DNA of 64,000 bases from Acidobacteriota bacterium (GCA_029263315.1 JAJCXR010000043.1:1-64000), one strand, 5' to 3'; shown: positions 1 through 9,076, counted from the stretch's first letter. Made by a program: numbers and translations. Notes: generated by a model from the letters alone, not told the origin.

Positions 1-10
1 CAAGGACTTT

Positions 11-102
11 GTTGAACCCTTTCAGGGTTCGGGAATTTGCAACGGCGTACCCAGGGTTGCGCTTCGCTTACCCTGGGCTGATGGGTTCAACCCCTTTGGG
101 GT
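11..102. repeat. Hairpin-rich REP-like intergenic element
   Basis: Three short hairpins lie in a row: gaaccct (14-20) with agggttc (24-30), cccagggt (50-57) with accctggg (70-77), and acccc (90-94) with ggggt (98-102). An outer pair, gttgaaccc (11-19) with gggttcaac (83-91), encloses the middle one. The arrangement resembles a REP-type palindromic element. It sits directly before a decayed reading frame, and its left border may lie outside the window. Confidence 0.55.
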
Positions 103-104
103 AA

Positions 105-668
105 AGACCGCAGAACAATTCACTCGAGCGGACGGCTGCGCCGCCGCTCATTGTCAAACCGTTCGTCGTCACCTACGAAAGCGTCACCGCCGTTACCCTC
201 GACGGCACCGTCGATGCCGAGTGGACGTTGGACCCCCTGCTCAACGAGGGCGAGATTCTTGCCAGGGTGGTTCCCGTAGACGGCTCCGTCTGGATCGCCC
301 GTGGCCAGCATCTCGAAGCCTTCGGCGCCTATGGGCAGGCTTTGCAGCAGCTCGAGCTCGAGGTGCCGGTGCTGGCCATGGAGCTGGACGGCACGAGCTC
401 TCGACTGTGGTTGATGACGGCAAGCGACGTCGAGTTGCGGGACGCAATCGACGGTAGCTTGATCCACGCCCTCGACTTGCCCGACGGTGCCAAGTCTTCG
501 CAGCTGGCGGTCGACGGTGTCGCCGGGCGGGCTTGGTTGGCGGTCACGGTTGAAGGAGGGGATGAGCTGTGGCGTCTCGACCGGGACGGCGAGATCCAGC
601 AACGACACGCCCTCGACGGTCCGTTGCGCCGCCTCGCGGCCCGTCGCCTCGCCCCGCTTGGGCAATGA
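105..668 (+). pseudogene. Truncated beta-propeller-like fragment
   Basis: An open frame runs from a stop at 102-104 to a stop at 666-668. It has no ATG near its left end; the first usable start-type codon is TTG at 228. The protein is rich in short beta-strand and turn patterns (for example VDGSVWIARGQHLEAFG and ELWRLDRDGEIQQR), as in the propeller part of large YD/RHS-type surface proteins. An RHS core remnant follows in another frame, so I read the two as pieces of one broken gene. The propeller assignment rests on pattern only. Confidence 0.4.
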
Positions 669-700
669 GCGATGGCGGCGCTCGAAGTGCCCGGCGGTTC

Positions 701-907
701 ATGCGCTTTGCGACTCCGGATGGGGCTCGGGATGGCTGGAATCTGTATAGGTATACCGGGGGTAATCCGGTCAATCGGGTCGATCCTGATGGGCAGGAGT
801 CCCGCGCTGCGGTGATGCTGGATCAAGATGCCAGGGAGCTCATGAACGGTGACATCACACCTCAGCAGTATTCCGACCGCTTCAACGCCCGCGGCCAAGG
901 GGCGTAG
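701..907 (+). pseudogene. RHS repeat-associated core remnant
   Basis: The translation contains the hallmark end of the RHS core, a phenylalanine-proline-aspartate-gly segment followed by WNLYRYTGGNPVNRVDPDG and a short variable tail. Intact RHS proteins are over 1000 residues long, so this is the last part of the core plus about 30 tail residues. It is out of frame with the propeller-like fragment to its left. RHS proteins are polymorphic surface toxins, and loose core-plus-tail pieces are typical debris of tail exchange. The family match is clear, and the decayed state follows from the frame break. Confidence 0.7.
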
Positions 908-1169
908 ATCGCGGAGACCAGCCAGTCCTCTGTCGAGACGAGCCAAGGCGACGAAGTGCTACGGTGATAAAGCCTCAACGGCTGGGGCTCCGCGGGCGGT
1001 TGGAATTCTGGGTAACTTGGCTCTTCATGAGCTTGTGTGGAACGCGATCGGCATGAGCGACTTCGGTGTCATGCCCCCCTATGGAAGTCAATCGCGGTGC
1101 GAAATCGATCCCGATTGCGCAAGCCGCAGGCCGTGTACCTGATCCACTGGTTCGATCCGCGTGGCACTG
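908..1169 (+). pseudogene. Possible displaced RHS toxin-tail remnant
   Basis: No intact gene is visible here. In the frame ending at 1142, residues NLALHELVWNAIGM stand out, with an HE pair in a helix-like setting reminiscent of decayed zinc-metallopeptidase tails. Directly after an RHS core this could be an orphan toxin tip. It has no start codon of its own, and the function cannot be established from the sequence. Confidence 0.2.
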
Positions 1170-2261
1170 CTAGGACGGAGGGACGCTCCCGGAGGCCTCG
1201 GCCTGCCGCAACATGGACTCAAAACGTCCTTTATCGGCGGCCTTCATGTAGGCATCTTCAGCCGTGATCTTGCCGGCCTCCACCATCTCTAGCAGCGAGT
1301 CATCCATCATGCACATGCCCATGGCGCGGTTGCCTTGGATGATCGATTGCAGCATCGGCGTATTGCCTTCGCGGATGATGTTGGCCAGGCCACGGGTGCG
1401 CAGCAGGATCTCGTGCACGGCGCAGCGCCCTTTGCCGTCCGCTGTCTTGAGCAGCAGTTGGGAGACGACGCCGGTGAGGGACTCCGCCAAGGTGGTACGC
1501 ACCTGGGACTGTTCCTCGGCGGGGAAGGCATCGATCAGGCGATCGATGGTCTTGGCGGCGCTGTTGGTGTGCAGGGTGCCAAACACCAAGGCCCCCATCT
1601 CAGCGGCGGTGATGGCCAGGGAGATGGTCTCCAGGTCGCGCATTTCACCCACCAGCACGACATCGGCGTCCTGGCGGACCGCCACCTTGAGGGCGTCCGC
1701 AAAACTGGCCGCATCCTTCCCCACCTCCCGCTGCGAAAAGACGCACCGCTTGTTGGGATGCACAAACTCCACCGGATCTTCGATGGTCACGATGTGCTTC
1801 GACTGGGTGGCATTGATGCGATCGATGATCGCCGCCAGGGTGGTGGACTTACCGGAGCCGGTGGGCCCGGTCACCAATACCAAACCCTGGTTGAGCTCGG
1901 CCAAGCCCTCGATGGCCTTGGGGATGCCGAGCTCTTCCAAAGTCAGGATCTTCTCGGGAATGATGCGGAATACCGCCGCCGCGCCGTTCTCTTGCCGCAG
2001 GTAGTTGGCGCGAAAGCGCGCTACCCCTTCGAGGCCATAGGCAAAGTCGAGATCGCCGCAGGATTCGTACTCGGCCCACTGCTCGTCGCTGGCAATTTCC
2101 CGCAGCAGCTGACGCATGCTGTCGTTGTCGAGGGCCTGCCAGTCGGGAATATCCTCCAGCTCACCACGCCGTCGCACCCGCGGCACCAGGGGTGTCGCCA
2201 AGTGGAGATCCGATCCCCCTGAGTCCTTGAGATAGCGGAAGAGCTGGTGAATTCTAGCCAT
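1170..2261 (-). CDS. pilT: Type IV pilus twitching motility ATPase PilT
   Basis: This 363-residue hexameric ATPase would power retraction of type IV pili at the inner membrane. The N-terminal PAS-like half starts with SGGSDLHLATPLVPRVR. The RecA-like half has Walker A GPTGSGKST (about 132-140), an Asp box TIEDPVEFVH, Walker B VVLVGEMRDLET and a His box GTLHTNSA. The PilT-type C-terminal stretch GLANIIREGNTPMLQSIIQ is also present. Length is normal for PilT (about 345-370). The gene begins 9 bp after the stop of a second PilT-family gene, so the two are probably one transcript. I see no strong ribosome binding site, which fits coupling to the upstream gene. Confidence 0.93.
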   Translation of the reverse strand: MARIHQLFRYLKDSGGSDLHLATPLVPRVRRRGELEDIPDWQALDNDSMRQLLREIASDEQWAEYESCGDLDFAYGLEGVARFRANYLRQENGAAAVFRIIPEKILTLEELGIPKAIEGLAELNQGLVLVTGPTGSGKSTTLAAIIDRINATQSKHIVTIEDPVEFVHPNKRCVFSQREVGKDAASFADALKVAVRQDADVVLVGEMRDLETISLAITAAEMGALVFGTLHTNSAAKTIDRLIDAFPAEEQSQVRTTLAESLTGVVSQLLLKTADGKGRCAVHEILLRTRGLANIIREGNTPMLQSIIQGNRAMGMCMMDDSLLEMVEAGKITAEDAYMKAADKGRFESMLRQAEASGSVPPS

Positions 2262-2270
2262 GGTCAGTGC

Positions 2271-4058
2271 TCACTGGAAGCTCTCCGGTTTCTCCGCCTG
2301 CCCTTGCGCTTCCTCTTTGCTGATGACGCCGTCTTTCATCAATTGCATCAATGACGTGTCGAGGAGACACATGCCTTGGCTGGAACCCGTCTGGATGGCG
2401 GAATGGATCTGAAAGGTCTTGTTTTCGCGAATCAGGTTGCCCACCGCCTTGTTGTTGATCATCAACTCCAGGGCCGCCACCCGTCCTTGCCCATCGGCGC
2501 GGCGAACTAGTCGCTGCGAGACGACGCCGCGCAGGGACTCCGAGACCATGGTGCGGATTTGCGCCTGTTGATCCGGCGGAAAGACGCCGAGCAAGCGATT
2601 GATCGTCCGGATAGCGCTGGAGGTGTGGAGGGTCCCGAGGACCAAATGTCCCGTTTCGGCGGCGGTCAATGCCAGGGAGATGGTTTCCAAGTCGCGCATT
2701 TCGCCGATGACGATGATGTCCGGATCTTCCCGCAGGGCACCCCGCAGGGCCCGGGCGAAGGAGCCGGTGTGGGGCCCCACCTGCCGCTGATTGACGATGC
2801 AACGCTGCGAGGCGTGCACATATTCGATCGGGTCTTCGACGGTGATGATGTGATCCGGTCGCTGCTCGTTGATCATCCGCACCATGGCCGCCATGGTGGA
2901 AGATTTCCCACAGCCAGCGGGACCGGTGAAGAGCACCAAGCCTTGATGGTACGACGCCAGGCTGGCGAGATTCTCCGGGAGCCCAAGATCGGCGAGGGAC
3001 GGAGGCGTGGGAGGGATAGCGCGGAAGACCGCGTCCAAACCGCGCTGTTGCAGGTAGGCGTTGGCCCGGAAGCGTCCGACGCCGGGGATCTCGAAGGAAA
3101 AATCGAGCTGCTGGCGAGTCTCCAAGGTCTGTCTTTGGGCATCGCTGAGCAGGCCGAGAATCAGCTGCGTGGCCACCGCCGGGGCGAGCAACCCCGAGGT
3201 GTCGAGCAGCTCGCCGTGCAGCCTGACTTTCAAACGGGCCCCGCTATGTACGTGCAGGTCGCTGGCGGCGAGCTGCCGGGTCTGGCGCAACAGATCCTCC
3301 AGGGTGGTGTTCTGCTCCAAGCGTAGACGAAATTGGGGATGGGATTGGCAGGCTGCGGCCAGCTCTTCGCCGCTCGGAGGCGTGGTATCGATGGGCGTCC
3401 GCAGCCCTCCCTCGGCGTCGCCGAGGACCGGCTGTGCTGGGGGAGGTGCGGTGGGCTGAGAGGCTGTGGCCTGGGGGGCTGTGGCCTGGGCGGCTGTGGG
3501 CTGGGCGGCCGTGGGCTGAGATGCAACCGAGGGTTTCGCCCCCGGCGTCGAGCCGGCCGACGGAGACGCCACGGGACCCGCTGCGGCGAGCTTAGCTGGC
3601 ACCACCGGCTCACTGGTGTCGAAGGTCAGTAAGTCCTCGGTGGGCGTCGGTTCGAGGACCGCCGCAGGCTCGTCGACCGGCGCCGGGGGTGCGAAGGTGA
3701 GGGCCGCAGCGACCGGAAGACCAGCAGCGGGCGGCGGCCCGGCAACGATTGGCGGCCCGGTGACGATTGGCGGCCCGGCAGCGGTCGGCGGTGCTAGCGG
3801 GATGGCGGCGGGCGGCGGCGCCTCTTCGGTGCTGCTTGCTTTCTGCGCTTCCCGCTCCAAATACTGCTGGCGAGCCCGCAGGAGCTTTTTCACCTTTTCG
3901 GAGGAGAGGAAGTCTTCAGAGATCAGGAAGACACCGAAGTCGACGACTTCGCCGGACTGCCGCCACTTGCCTAGAGCCTCCGCCACCCTCTCCTTGCTCA
4001 ACAACTTGAAGTGGATGGCGAGACGCCCTAGGAGTCGATTGGAATCAGTCTCTGCCAT
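2271..4058 (-). CDS. PilT/PilU-family ATPase with long low-complexity linker
   Basis: This 595-residue protein has three parts. Residues 1-75 are helical and resemble the N-terminal domains of GspE/PilB-type ATPases. A roughly 150-residue Ala/Pro/Gln/Thr linker follows and is built from tandem repeats. The last 360 residues are a full PilT-type ATPase with GPAGCGKSS (Walker A), TVEDPIEYVH (Asp box), IGEMRDLETISLAL (Walker B) and GTLHTSSA (His box). By analogy with PilT/PilU pairs it probably assists or tunes the neighbouring PilT. An aagg sequence six bases before the ATG supports the start. The extended N-terminus is atypical for PilU and may dock the motor onto another partner. Confidence 0.85.
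   Translation of the reverse strand: MAETDSNRLLGRLAIHFKLLSKERVAEALGKWRQSGEVVDFGVFLISEDFLSSEKVKKLLRARQQYLEREAQKASSTEEAPPPAAIPLAPPTAAGPPIVTGPPIVAGPPPAAGLPVAAALTFAPPAPVDEPAAVLEPTPTEDLLTFDTSEPVVPAKLAAAGPVASPSAGSTPGAKPSVASQPTAAQPTAAQATAPQATASQPTAPPPAQPVLGDAEGGLRTPIDTTPPSGEELAAACQSHPQFRLRLEQNTTLEDLLRQTRQLAASDLHVHSGARLKVRLHGELLDTSGLLAPAVATQLILGLLSDAQRQTLETRQQLDFSFEIPGVGRFRANAYLQQRGLDAVFRAIPPTPPSLADLGLPENLASLASYHQGLVLFTGPAGCGKSSTMAAMVRMINEQRPDHIITVEDPIEYVHASQRCIVNQRQVGPHTGSFARALRGALREDPDIIVIGEMRDLETISLALTAAETGHLVLGTLHTSSAIRTINRLLGVFPPDQQAQIRTMVSESLRGVVSQRLVRRADGQGRVAALELMINNKAVGNLIRENKTFQIHSAIQTGSSQGMCLLDTSLMQLMKDGVISKEEAQGQAEKPESFQ
3451..3525. repeat. 15-bp tandem repeat, five units, in the pilT-like linker
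   Basis: Five consecutive 15-bp units have the pattern gtggcctgggcggct. Units 2 and 3 differ at one base. They encode QPTAA-like pentapeptides in the linker of the ATPase on the minus strand. Confidence 0.9.
3733..3786. repeat. 18-bp tandem repeat, three units
   Basis: Three 18-bp units start with ggcggcccgg and encode IVTGPP/IVAGPP hexapeptides in the same linker. The third unit is the most diverged. Confidence 0.88.
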
Positions 4059-4088
4059 GCCTCACCTTCATTGAATGCCAGCCTCTTC

Positions 4089-4118
4089 GATGCCGGACTC
4101 TCGGATGCCGGACTCTAG
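4089..4118. repeat. 15-bp tandem repeat between genes
   Basis: Two nearly identical 15-bp units (gatgccggactctcg, then the same with tag at the end) are followed by a decayed third. They lie in the 147-bp spacer between the pilT-like gene and the exported-protein gene, outside any supported coding sequence. Confidence 0.8.
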
Positions 4119-4205
4119 AAGATGCCGGGCTGCCCGCCATCGGCCAGATCGATCGGTCGGCCCGCGGACCTTGGGCCGCCAGGGTAATCCATCCTTTTTG
4201 GGCCG

Positions 4206-4949
4206 TCAACCGCCGGGCCCCCGCGGCGCAGCTGTCCCGTCGACCGGCCGACGACGGGGCACGCCCTTGCCGGCGCGCCCTTGGCCGGAAATCAGCAGGA
4301 CCCAACTGCGATTCAACAAGCGACGATGACGGGTACGAAACAGCTTCCATTGCTCCTCCGACAAACCCTCCAGAACACGGAGCATCATCTCCCCTTCCCG
4401 CATACTCCGTTGCTTGGCACGTTCCCCCTGCTCCGCCAGACCTACTCTGGCTGCGGCGAAGTCGCCGTCGAGCAGGCCGAGACGGAAGTGATTGGGGGGA
4501 AGCGGTTGGTCTTTGAAGGTCAAGGTCTCGAGCAAGAATACCTCCAGATGTCGATCCATGACCTGCCGCTGCGTTTCCTGCAAAGCGAGGCTTTCGACGA
4601 TTCGCGGTTTGTTCCACCAAATATTGCTGCGGGCCCCCTCGATGGCCCGCAGCACCGTCCGTTGACGCTCAGGTGGCAGGCCCTTCAGATGACTCGACTC
4701 CGCGGCAAGATCTTCGTGGGCGCCGAGCTCTTCCGCCGGCAGCCCGTCCGTCGCCTCTGCGGCCCCCAGCGCCATCGGTTGCCCAGCCAGCATCAGCCCG
4801 AGCATCAGCAGCCGGCTCCAGAGATCACCGCCTGAGCGGCCCGACACGCTTCTCCGGCGCGGCCGTTGGACGGTGCGTCCCACCCTGGTCAAAACATGGG
4901 AACAACGGATCAAAGTCTCCCCGCGTCGTGGCGGCAACTCATCGAGCAT
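4206..4949 (-). CDS. Exported helical protein, Spy/LTXXQ-like
   Basis: A protein of about 247 residues. The reading frame is open further upstream, but the ATG at 4949 is preferred because AGGAGG lies at 4961-4966. The N-terminus is basic, followed by a hydrophobic segment LLMLGLMLAGQPMALGAAEA that looks like a signal sequence. The mature part is highly charged and helical, with LPPERQRTVLRAIEGARS and LEGLSEEQWKLFRTRHRR, patterns like the LTxxQ motif of periplasmic Spy/CpxP-type proteins. It precedes the two PilT-family genes on the same strand. A role with the pilus machine or in envelope stress is possible but unproven. Confidence 0.6.
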   Translation of the reverse strand: MLDELPPRRGETLIRCSHVLTRVGRTVQRPRRRSVSGRSGGDLWSRLLMLGLMLAGQPMALGAAEATDGLPAEELGAHEDLAAESSHLKGLPPERQRTVLRAIEGARSNIWWNKPRIVESLALQETQRQVMDRHLEVFLLETLTFKDQPLPPNHFRLGLLDGDFAAARVGLAEQGERAKQRSMREGEMMLRVLEGLSEEQWKLFRTRHRRLLNRSWVLLISGQGRAGKGVPRRRPVDGTAAPRGPGG

Positions 4950-5026
4950 GGGCGCATGAACCTCCTGGAGTCGAGAACGGCCGTTGATAGCCCTGAGCAA
5001 GGGCCTTTCCGGGCGGCGGCGAAAGC

Positions 5027-5054
5027 TTGACGCTTTGCCCCTGAAGCATATAGA
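5027..5054 (+). promoter_or_regulatory. Sigma-70-type promoter for the secreted PKD-like gene
   Basis: TTGACG at 5027-5032 and TATAGA at 5049-5054 are separated by 16 bp, a good housekeeping-type match. The downstream gene starts at 5252, which implies a leader of about 190 nt. The region separates two divergent genes. Confidence 0.6.
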
Positions 5055-5251
5055 GTTTCTCACATCAAAGTGTGCTCGGAGCCTGAGAATACGCCACTTG
5101 TGGCCTGTCCGCGTTGTCGTGTTGTATCGATGCGGCATCTCAACAGGGCGCATTGGTGGCACCGCCGAGATGATCGGCCGGGACCGCCTTTTTCCAGGCT
5201 CCCCCACCCTACGCCATGATCCTCAGAGCTTTGGAAGTTGGGAGATTTCTG

Positions 5252-6400
5252 ATGAAGTGCAAGACTGGTCTCGCGGCCCTGATCGTTTTCGCCTGTTGCG
5301 TCTTTTCTGCCGCTACCGTGTCAGCCCAAGTGGCCGGATTCAAGATCTCGACGCCGGTGGTTTCCAATCCAACCGCCGCCGGTGCAGATGCCGACTTCGA
5401 TGTCATTGCTTACGGCAATACGACCAGCCCCTTGCCGGCGCTGCGAGCCGGAACTCCCTTGGCCAACAGCTCCACCAACATCTTTACCCAGTCCTACTCC
5501 TTCGGCAATGGGTCGCGCCCCTATCAGGTTCGTTTGGCCGTCAACTCGGCGTGGAATACCTCGGCCGTGCCGGCCCTGTCGTTTGGTGACGGCTCAACCC
5601 AGCAGACCATGGCGTTGGCCCTCGAGACCACCGGTACCTTCGCCCCGCCCAAACCCGGTGGCGAAGCATCCGGCATCGGAGCCATCAATACATTCCGCGG
5701 TAGCTTTAGCCACACCTATCCGAACGGTAACTTCACGCTCAAGGCTCGGCTGACTCCGGTGGGAACCTACGGCAGCCCGAACCCCGGCGTCGGTGCCGAT
5801 CAGACCTTGACCCAAGGCCAAGCCTATGTCGGCACGTTGATCAACACCTTCACCTATCAAGTGACCGTAAGCGCCCTGAGCCCCCCCGGCACCAGCACCT
5901 ACTACTACCAAAACACCAGCTCCACGACCAATACCTACACCGATACGGTGGTCGAGGCCAAGGCCACAGAGATGGTCGCGATCAACGCCGCACCCCCAAC
6001 CCTAACGGTGGACGGCGGCCTCTGTCCCGGTAGTCTCGACATCACCATCAGCAACGGAACGCCCGGCGCCCGCGTCACCTTCTGGGCAGCCTTCGATCCG
6101 GGGGCCACCTCGGTTGGCTTGGGACCTTGCGCCGCCACCATTGTCGATCTCGATACAGCGGAGCCTCGCCGCTCCGCTTTCTTCGACGGCATGGGGGAAT
6201 TCAGCTTCAGCCGCTTCTTCACCCCCGCCCAGTGCAGCATCATGATGCAGGCGGTGAATCACGGAAATTGCGCCAAATCCAGCGTCGAGCTGCCTCCGAT
6301 CGGACCGCCGCCGCCACCACCACCACCCCCACCAACCGTGGTCAAACCCAGCGTGGCGAGCACTTCTGGTGGCGTCGGGCCCAGCGTCGAACGCAACTAA
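5252..6400 (+). CDS. Secreted PKD-like repeat protein of unknown function
   Basis: A 382-residue protein. I chose the ATG at 5252 because gggag lies just before it and the resulting N-terminus is a clean signal peptide (CKTGLAALIVFACCVFS, then cleavage near VSAQ). The middle contains a PKD-like Ig fold with SFGDGST and FSHTYPNGNFTLKARL. A C-terminal region with paired cysteines (GGLCPGSL, LGPCAAT, PAQCSI, HGNCAK) follows, ending in a run of ten prolines. It is probably an extracellular or cell-surface protein. No enzymatic motif is visible. A strong promoter precedes it and an intrinsic terminator follows, so it appears to be a single-gene unit. Confidence 0.75.
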   Translation: MKCKTGLAALIVFACCVFSAATVSAQVAGFKISTPVVSNPTAAGADADFDVIAYGNTTSPLPALRAGTPLANSSTNIFTQSYSFGNGSRPYQVRLAVNSAWNTSAVPALSFGDGSTQQTMALALETTGTFAPPKPGGEASGIGAINTFRGSFSHTYPNGNFTLKARLTPVGTYGSPNPGVGADQTLTQGQAYVGTLINTFTYQVTVSALSPPGTSTYYYQNTSSTTNTYTDTVVEAKATEMVAINAAPPTLTVDGGLCPGSLDITISNGTPGARVTFWAAFDPGATSVGLGPCAATIVDLDTAEPRRSAFFDGMGEFSFSRFFTPAQCSIMMQAVNHGNCAKSSVELPPIGPPPPPPPPPPTVVKPSVASTSGGVGPSVERN

Positions 6401-6494
6401 AGCCCAAGACAACCTGGCGCGACCCGATCCCGCGTGGCTGGCCCCCTGATAGTGAGGAGAGTCACACCAAGATCGATGGGCAGGTTACAATTAG

Positions 6495-6525
6495 GCCGAT
6501 CTTCCACCAGGAGGGTCGGCTTTTT
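6495..6525 (+). terminator. Intrinsic terminator after the PKD-like gene
   Basis: gccgatcttc (6495-6504) pairs with gagggtcggc (6511-6520) using some G-U pairs. The six-base loop is caccag and TTTTT follows at 6521-6525. It is the only clear hairpin plus T-tract terminator I see in the window. Confidence 0.75.
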
Positions 6526-6575
6526 GCTTGCTTCCCATCCACCCCATCCAGGCAGCGCCCACGAGGTCGAAATCC

Positions 6576-8408
6576 ATGAGTCAGATCATCGAAGTCCGCG
6601 TCCCTGATATCGGGACTTCCGACGCCGTCGACGTGGTAGAAATTTTGGTCGCCGCCGGCGACCGGATCTCCGCCAAGGACAGCCTCATCACCTTGGAGAG
6701 TGACAAGGCGTCGATGGATGTGCCAGCCCCGACGGCGGGTGTGGTCAAAGAGCTGAAGGTCTCGGCGGGCGATCAGGTATCCCAAGATTCGCTGATTCTG
6801 CTCCTCGAAGTGGCGAAAGAAGTTGCAGCCGAGGGAGCAGCCGCCGAGGGAGCAGCCGCCGAAGAAACAGTCTCGGAAGCTGAGCCCTCCAAACCAGCAA
6901 CCTCAACGGCCGAGCAGGAATCCTCAACCGCTTCACAAGCATCGAGGAATGCACAGCCGGCGGCCGACGGAGACGCCGACATGCGGGCCGAGGTGGTGGT
7001 CCTGGGCTCGGGCCCCGGCGGCTATACCGCCGCCTTTCGTGCCGCCGACCTGGGCAAGAAAGTGATCCTCGTCGAGCGCTATCCCACCCTCGGGGGCGTC
7101 TGTTTGAACGTCGGGTGCATACCCTCCAAGGCCCTCCTGCACCTCGCCAAGGTGATCGACGAAGCCGCTGCCAGCGCCGCCCACGGTATCGAATTCGGTG
7201 CCCCCAAGATCGATCTCGAAGGGGTCAAGGATTTCAAAGACGGCGTCGTCGGCAAACTCACCGGGGGCCTCGAGACCCTGGCCAAGCAACGTAGCGTGGA
7301 CGTCGTTGTCGGTCATGGCGAGCTCGAGTCGAGCCATCGCCTGCTGGTCACCACGGACGATGGTCCGCAACGCATCGAGTTCGAGCACGCCATCATCGCA
7401 GCCGGCAGCCGGGTGAGCCAAATTCCCGGCATCCCCTACGACGACCCCCGGGTCATGGACTCCACCGGGGCCCTCGAGCTCAAAGACATCCCCGAACGCC
7501 TGCTGGTCATCGGCGGTGGCATCATCGGTTTGGAGATGGCCACCGTCTACCACGCCCTGGGATCGAAGATCACCATCGTCGAGATGCTCGACGGCATCAT
7601 CCCGGGGGCCGACCCGGACATCGTGCGACCCCTGCATCGTCATCTCGGCAAACGCTACGAGAATATTTTTCTCGGCACCAAGGTGAGTCGAGTCGAGGCC
7701 CGAAGTGATGGTCTGGAGGCCTTTTTCGACGGCCCCAAGGCCCCCGCCTCCGACCGTTTCGATGGCGTCCTGGTGGCCGTCGGACGGCGTCCCAACGGCG
7801 ACGGCATTGGCGCCGAACGGGCCGGGATCAAGGTCGACGAGCGGGGTTTCTTGCCGGCGGACCACCAGATGCGTACCAACGTGCCCCACATCTTCGCCAT
7901 CGGCGACATCGTCGGTCAACCCATGCTGGCGCACAAAGCGTCCCACGAGGGCCGGGTGGCCGCCGAGGTCATCGCCGGCCAGAAGAGCGCCTTCGATGCC
8001 CGTGTCATCCCCTCCGTGGCCTATACCGACCCCGAGGTCGCCTGGGTCGGGGTGACGGAGACCCAGGCCAAGGCCCAGGGCTTGGACTACGGCAAGGGAA
8101 GCTTCCCATGGGTGGCCAGCGGTCGCGCCCTGTCCATCGGGCGCTCCGAGGGCATGACCAAACTCCTCTTCGACAATGCCACCGGCCGGGTCATCGGCGG
8201 CGCCTTGGTCGGACCCCAGGCCGGCGACTTGATCGCCGAGATTGGCTTGGCCATCGAGATGGGATGTGATGCCCACGATATCGGCCTCACCATCCATCCC
8301 CATCCCACCCTTTCGGAGACCGTCGGCCTCTCCGCCGATGCCTTTGAGGGTAGCCTGACCGAGCTCTATCTGCCCAAGAAATCCTCTCGGAAAGATAAAA
8401 AGTCATGA
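6576..8408 (+). CDS. lpdA: Dihydrolipoyl dehydrogenase with N-terminal lipoyl domain
   Basis: The E3 component of 2-oxo acid dehydrogenase complexes; it reoxidises dihydrolipoamide with FAD and NAD+. The 610-residue form starts at the ATG at 6576 (cgagg upstream; the next ATG upstream would add 16 implausible residues). Residues 1-80 are a lipoyl domain with the lipoylation site ESDKASMDV. A flexible Ala/Glu linker follows, then the FAD fold VVVLGSGPGGYTAAFRAADL and the redox disulfide GGVCLNVGCIPSK. The second dinucleotide fold is LLVIGGGIIGLEMATVY, and the catalytic pair is in HPHPTLSET. No E1 or E2 genes lie nearby. The stop overlaps the next start as ATGA, so the kinase gene is translationally coupled. 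Confidence 0.95.
   Translation: MSQIIEVRVPDIGTSDAVDVVEILVAAGDRISAKDSLITLESDKASMDVPAPTAGVVKELKVSAGDQVSQDSLILLLEVAKEVAAEGAAAEGAAAEETVSEAEPSKPATSTAEQESSTASQASRNAQPAADGDADMRAEVVVLGSGPGGYTAAFRAADLGKKVILVERYPTLGGVCLNVGCIPSKALLHLAKVIDEAAASAAHGIEFGAPKIDLEGVKDFKDGVVGKLTGGLETLAKQRSVDVVVGHGELESSHRLLVTTDDGPQRIEFEHAIIAAGSRVSQIPGIPYDDPRVMDSTGALELKDIPERLLVIGGGIIGLEMATVYHALGSKITIVEMLDGIIPGADPDIVRPLHRHLGKRYENIFLGTKVSRVEARSDGLEAFFDGPKAPASDRFDGVLVAVGRRPNGDGIGAERAGIKVDERGFLPADHQMRTNVPHIFAIGDIVGQPMLAHKASHEGRVAAEVIAGQKSAFDARVIPSVAYTDPEVAWVGVTETQAKAQGLDYGKGSFPWVASGRALSIGRSEGMTKLLFDNATGRVIGGALVGPQAGDLIAEIGLAIEMGCDAHDIGLTIHPHPTLSETVGLSADAFEGSLTELYLPKKSSRKDKKS
6825..6869. repeat. 15-bp tandem repeat, three units, in lpdA linker
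   Basis: Three 15-bp units of the type gccgccgagggagca encode AAEGA pentapeptides in the linker between the lipoyl and FAD domains. The first two differ at one base. Confidence 0.85.
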
Positions 8409-9076
8409 CCGACAGCCAACAGCCCGCCCCCCACTACGAACGGCTCTTCATCGGCATCGCCGGCATGATCGGGGCCGGCAAGTCGACCCTGGCCCGCCAT
8501 CTCGGCGAGCATCTGAAGATCGATGTGCATTACGAACCGGTGGAAGACAACGAGTATCTCGAAGACTTCTACCGCGATACGGCCCGCTATTCCTTCGCCA
8601 TCCAGATCTACATGCTGAATCGCCGCTTCCAGCAGCATCAGGAAATCATCTGGCGAGGCCGCTCGGCCGTCCAAGACCGCACCATCTACGAAGACTCGAT
8701 TTTCGCCCGCATGCTGGCGGAGAACGGGCTCATGGACGAGCGCGACTACCGCACCTACGTTGATTTGTTCCGCAACATGAGCAATTTCATGTGCCGCCCC
8801 AACGTCATCGTCTACCTCGACGTGCCACCGGAGATTTCCCTCGAGCGCATCCAACAGCGGGGACGGGGCATGGAGAGCGGCATCACCCTCGAATACCTCG
8901 AATCCCTCTATCGGGGTTATGAGAATTTTGTCAACGACATCTCCCGTACGACCCCGGTCATCCGGGTCGACTATGGTCGATTCGCCACCGCCGAAGAGAT
9001 GGCCGAGGTCATCGAGCGGGAGTATCTCGATCAGAATTTCCTGCGCCAGGCGGTGCGCTTCGACCCGACGCGGTAG
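8405..9076 (+). CDS. Deoxynucleoside kinase (dNK/dGK family)
   Basis: A 223-residue cytosolic nucleotide-salvage enzyme that phosphorylates deoxynucleosides with ATP. The P-loop is GMIGAGKSTLARHL (about 20-33). The substrate-binding strand is VHYEPVEDNEYLEDFY, the ERS-like catalytic region reads VQDRTIYEDSIFA, and the lid has ERIQQRGRGME. The length fits the family (about 205-230). It overlaps lpdA by four bases (ATGA). Which deoxynucleoside is preferred cannot be read from the sequence. Confidence 0.9.
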   Translation: MTDSQQPAPHYERLFIGIAGMIGAGKSTLARHLGEHLKIDVHYEPVEDNEYLEDFYRDTARYSFAIQIYMLNRRFQQHQEIIWRGRSAVQDRTIYEDSIFARMLAENGLMDERDYRTYVDLFRNMSNFMCRPNVIVYLDVPPEISLERIQQRGRGMESGITLEYLESLYRGYENFVNDISRTTPVIRVDYGRFATAEEMAEVIEREYLDQNFLRQAVRFDPTR

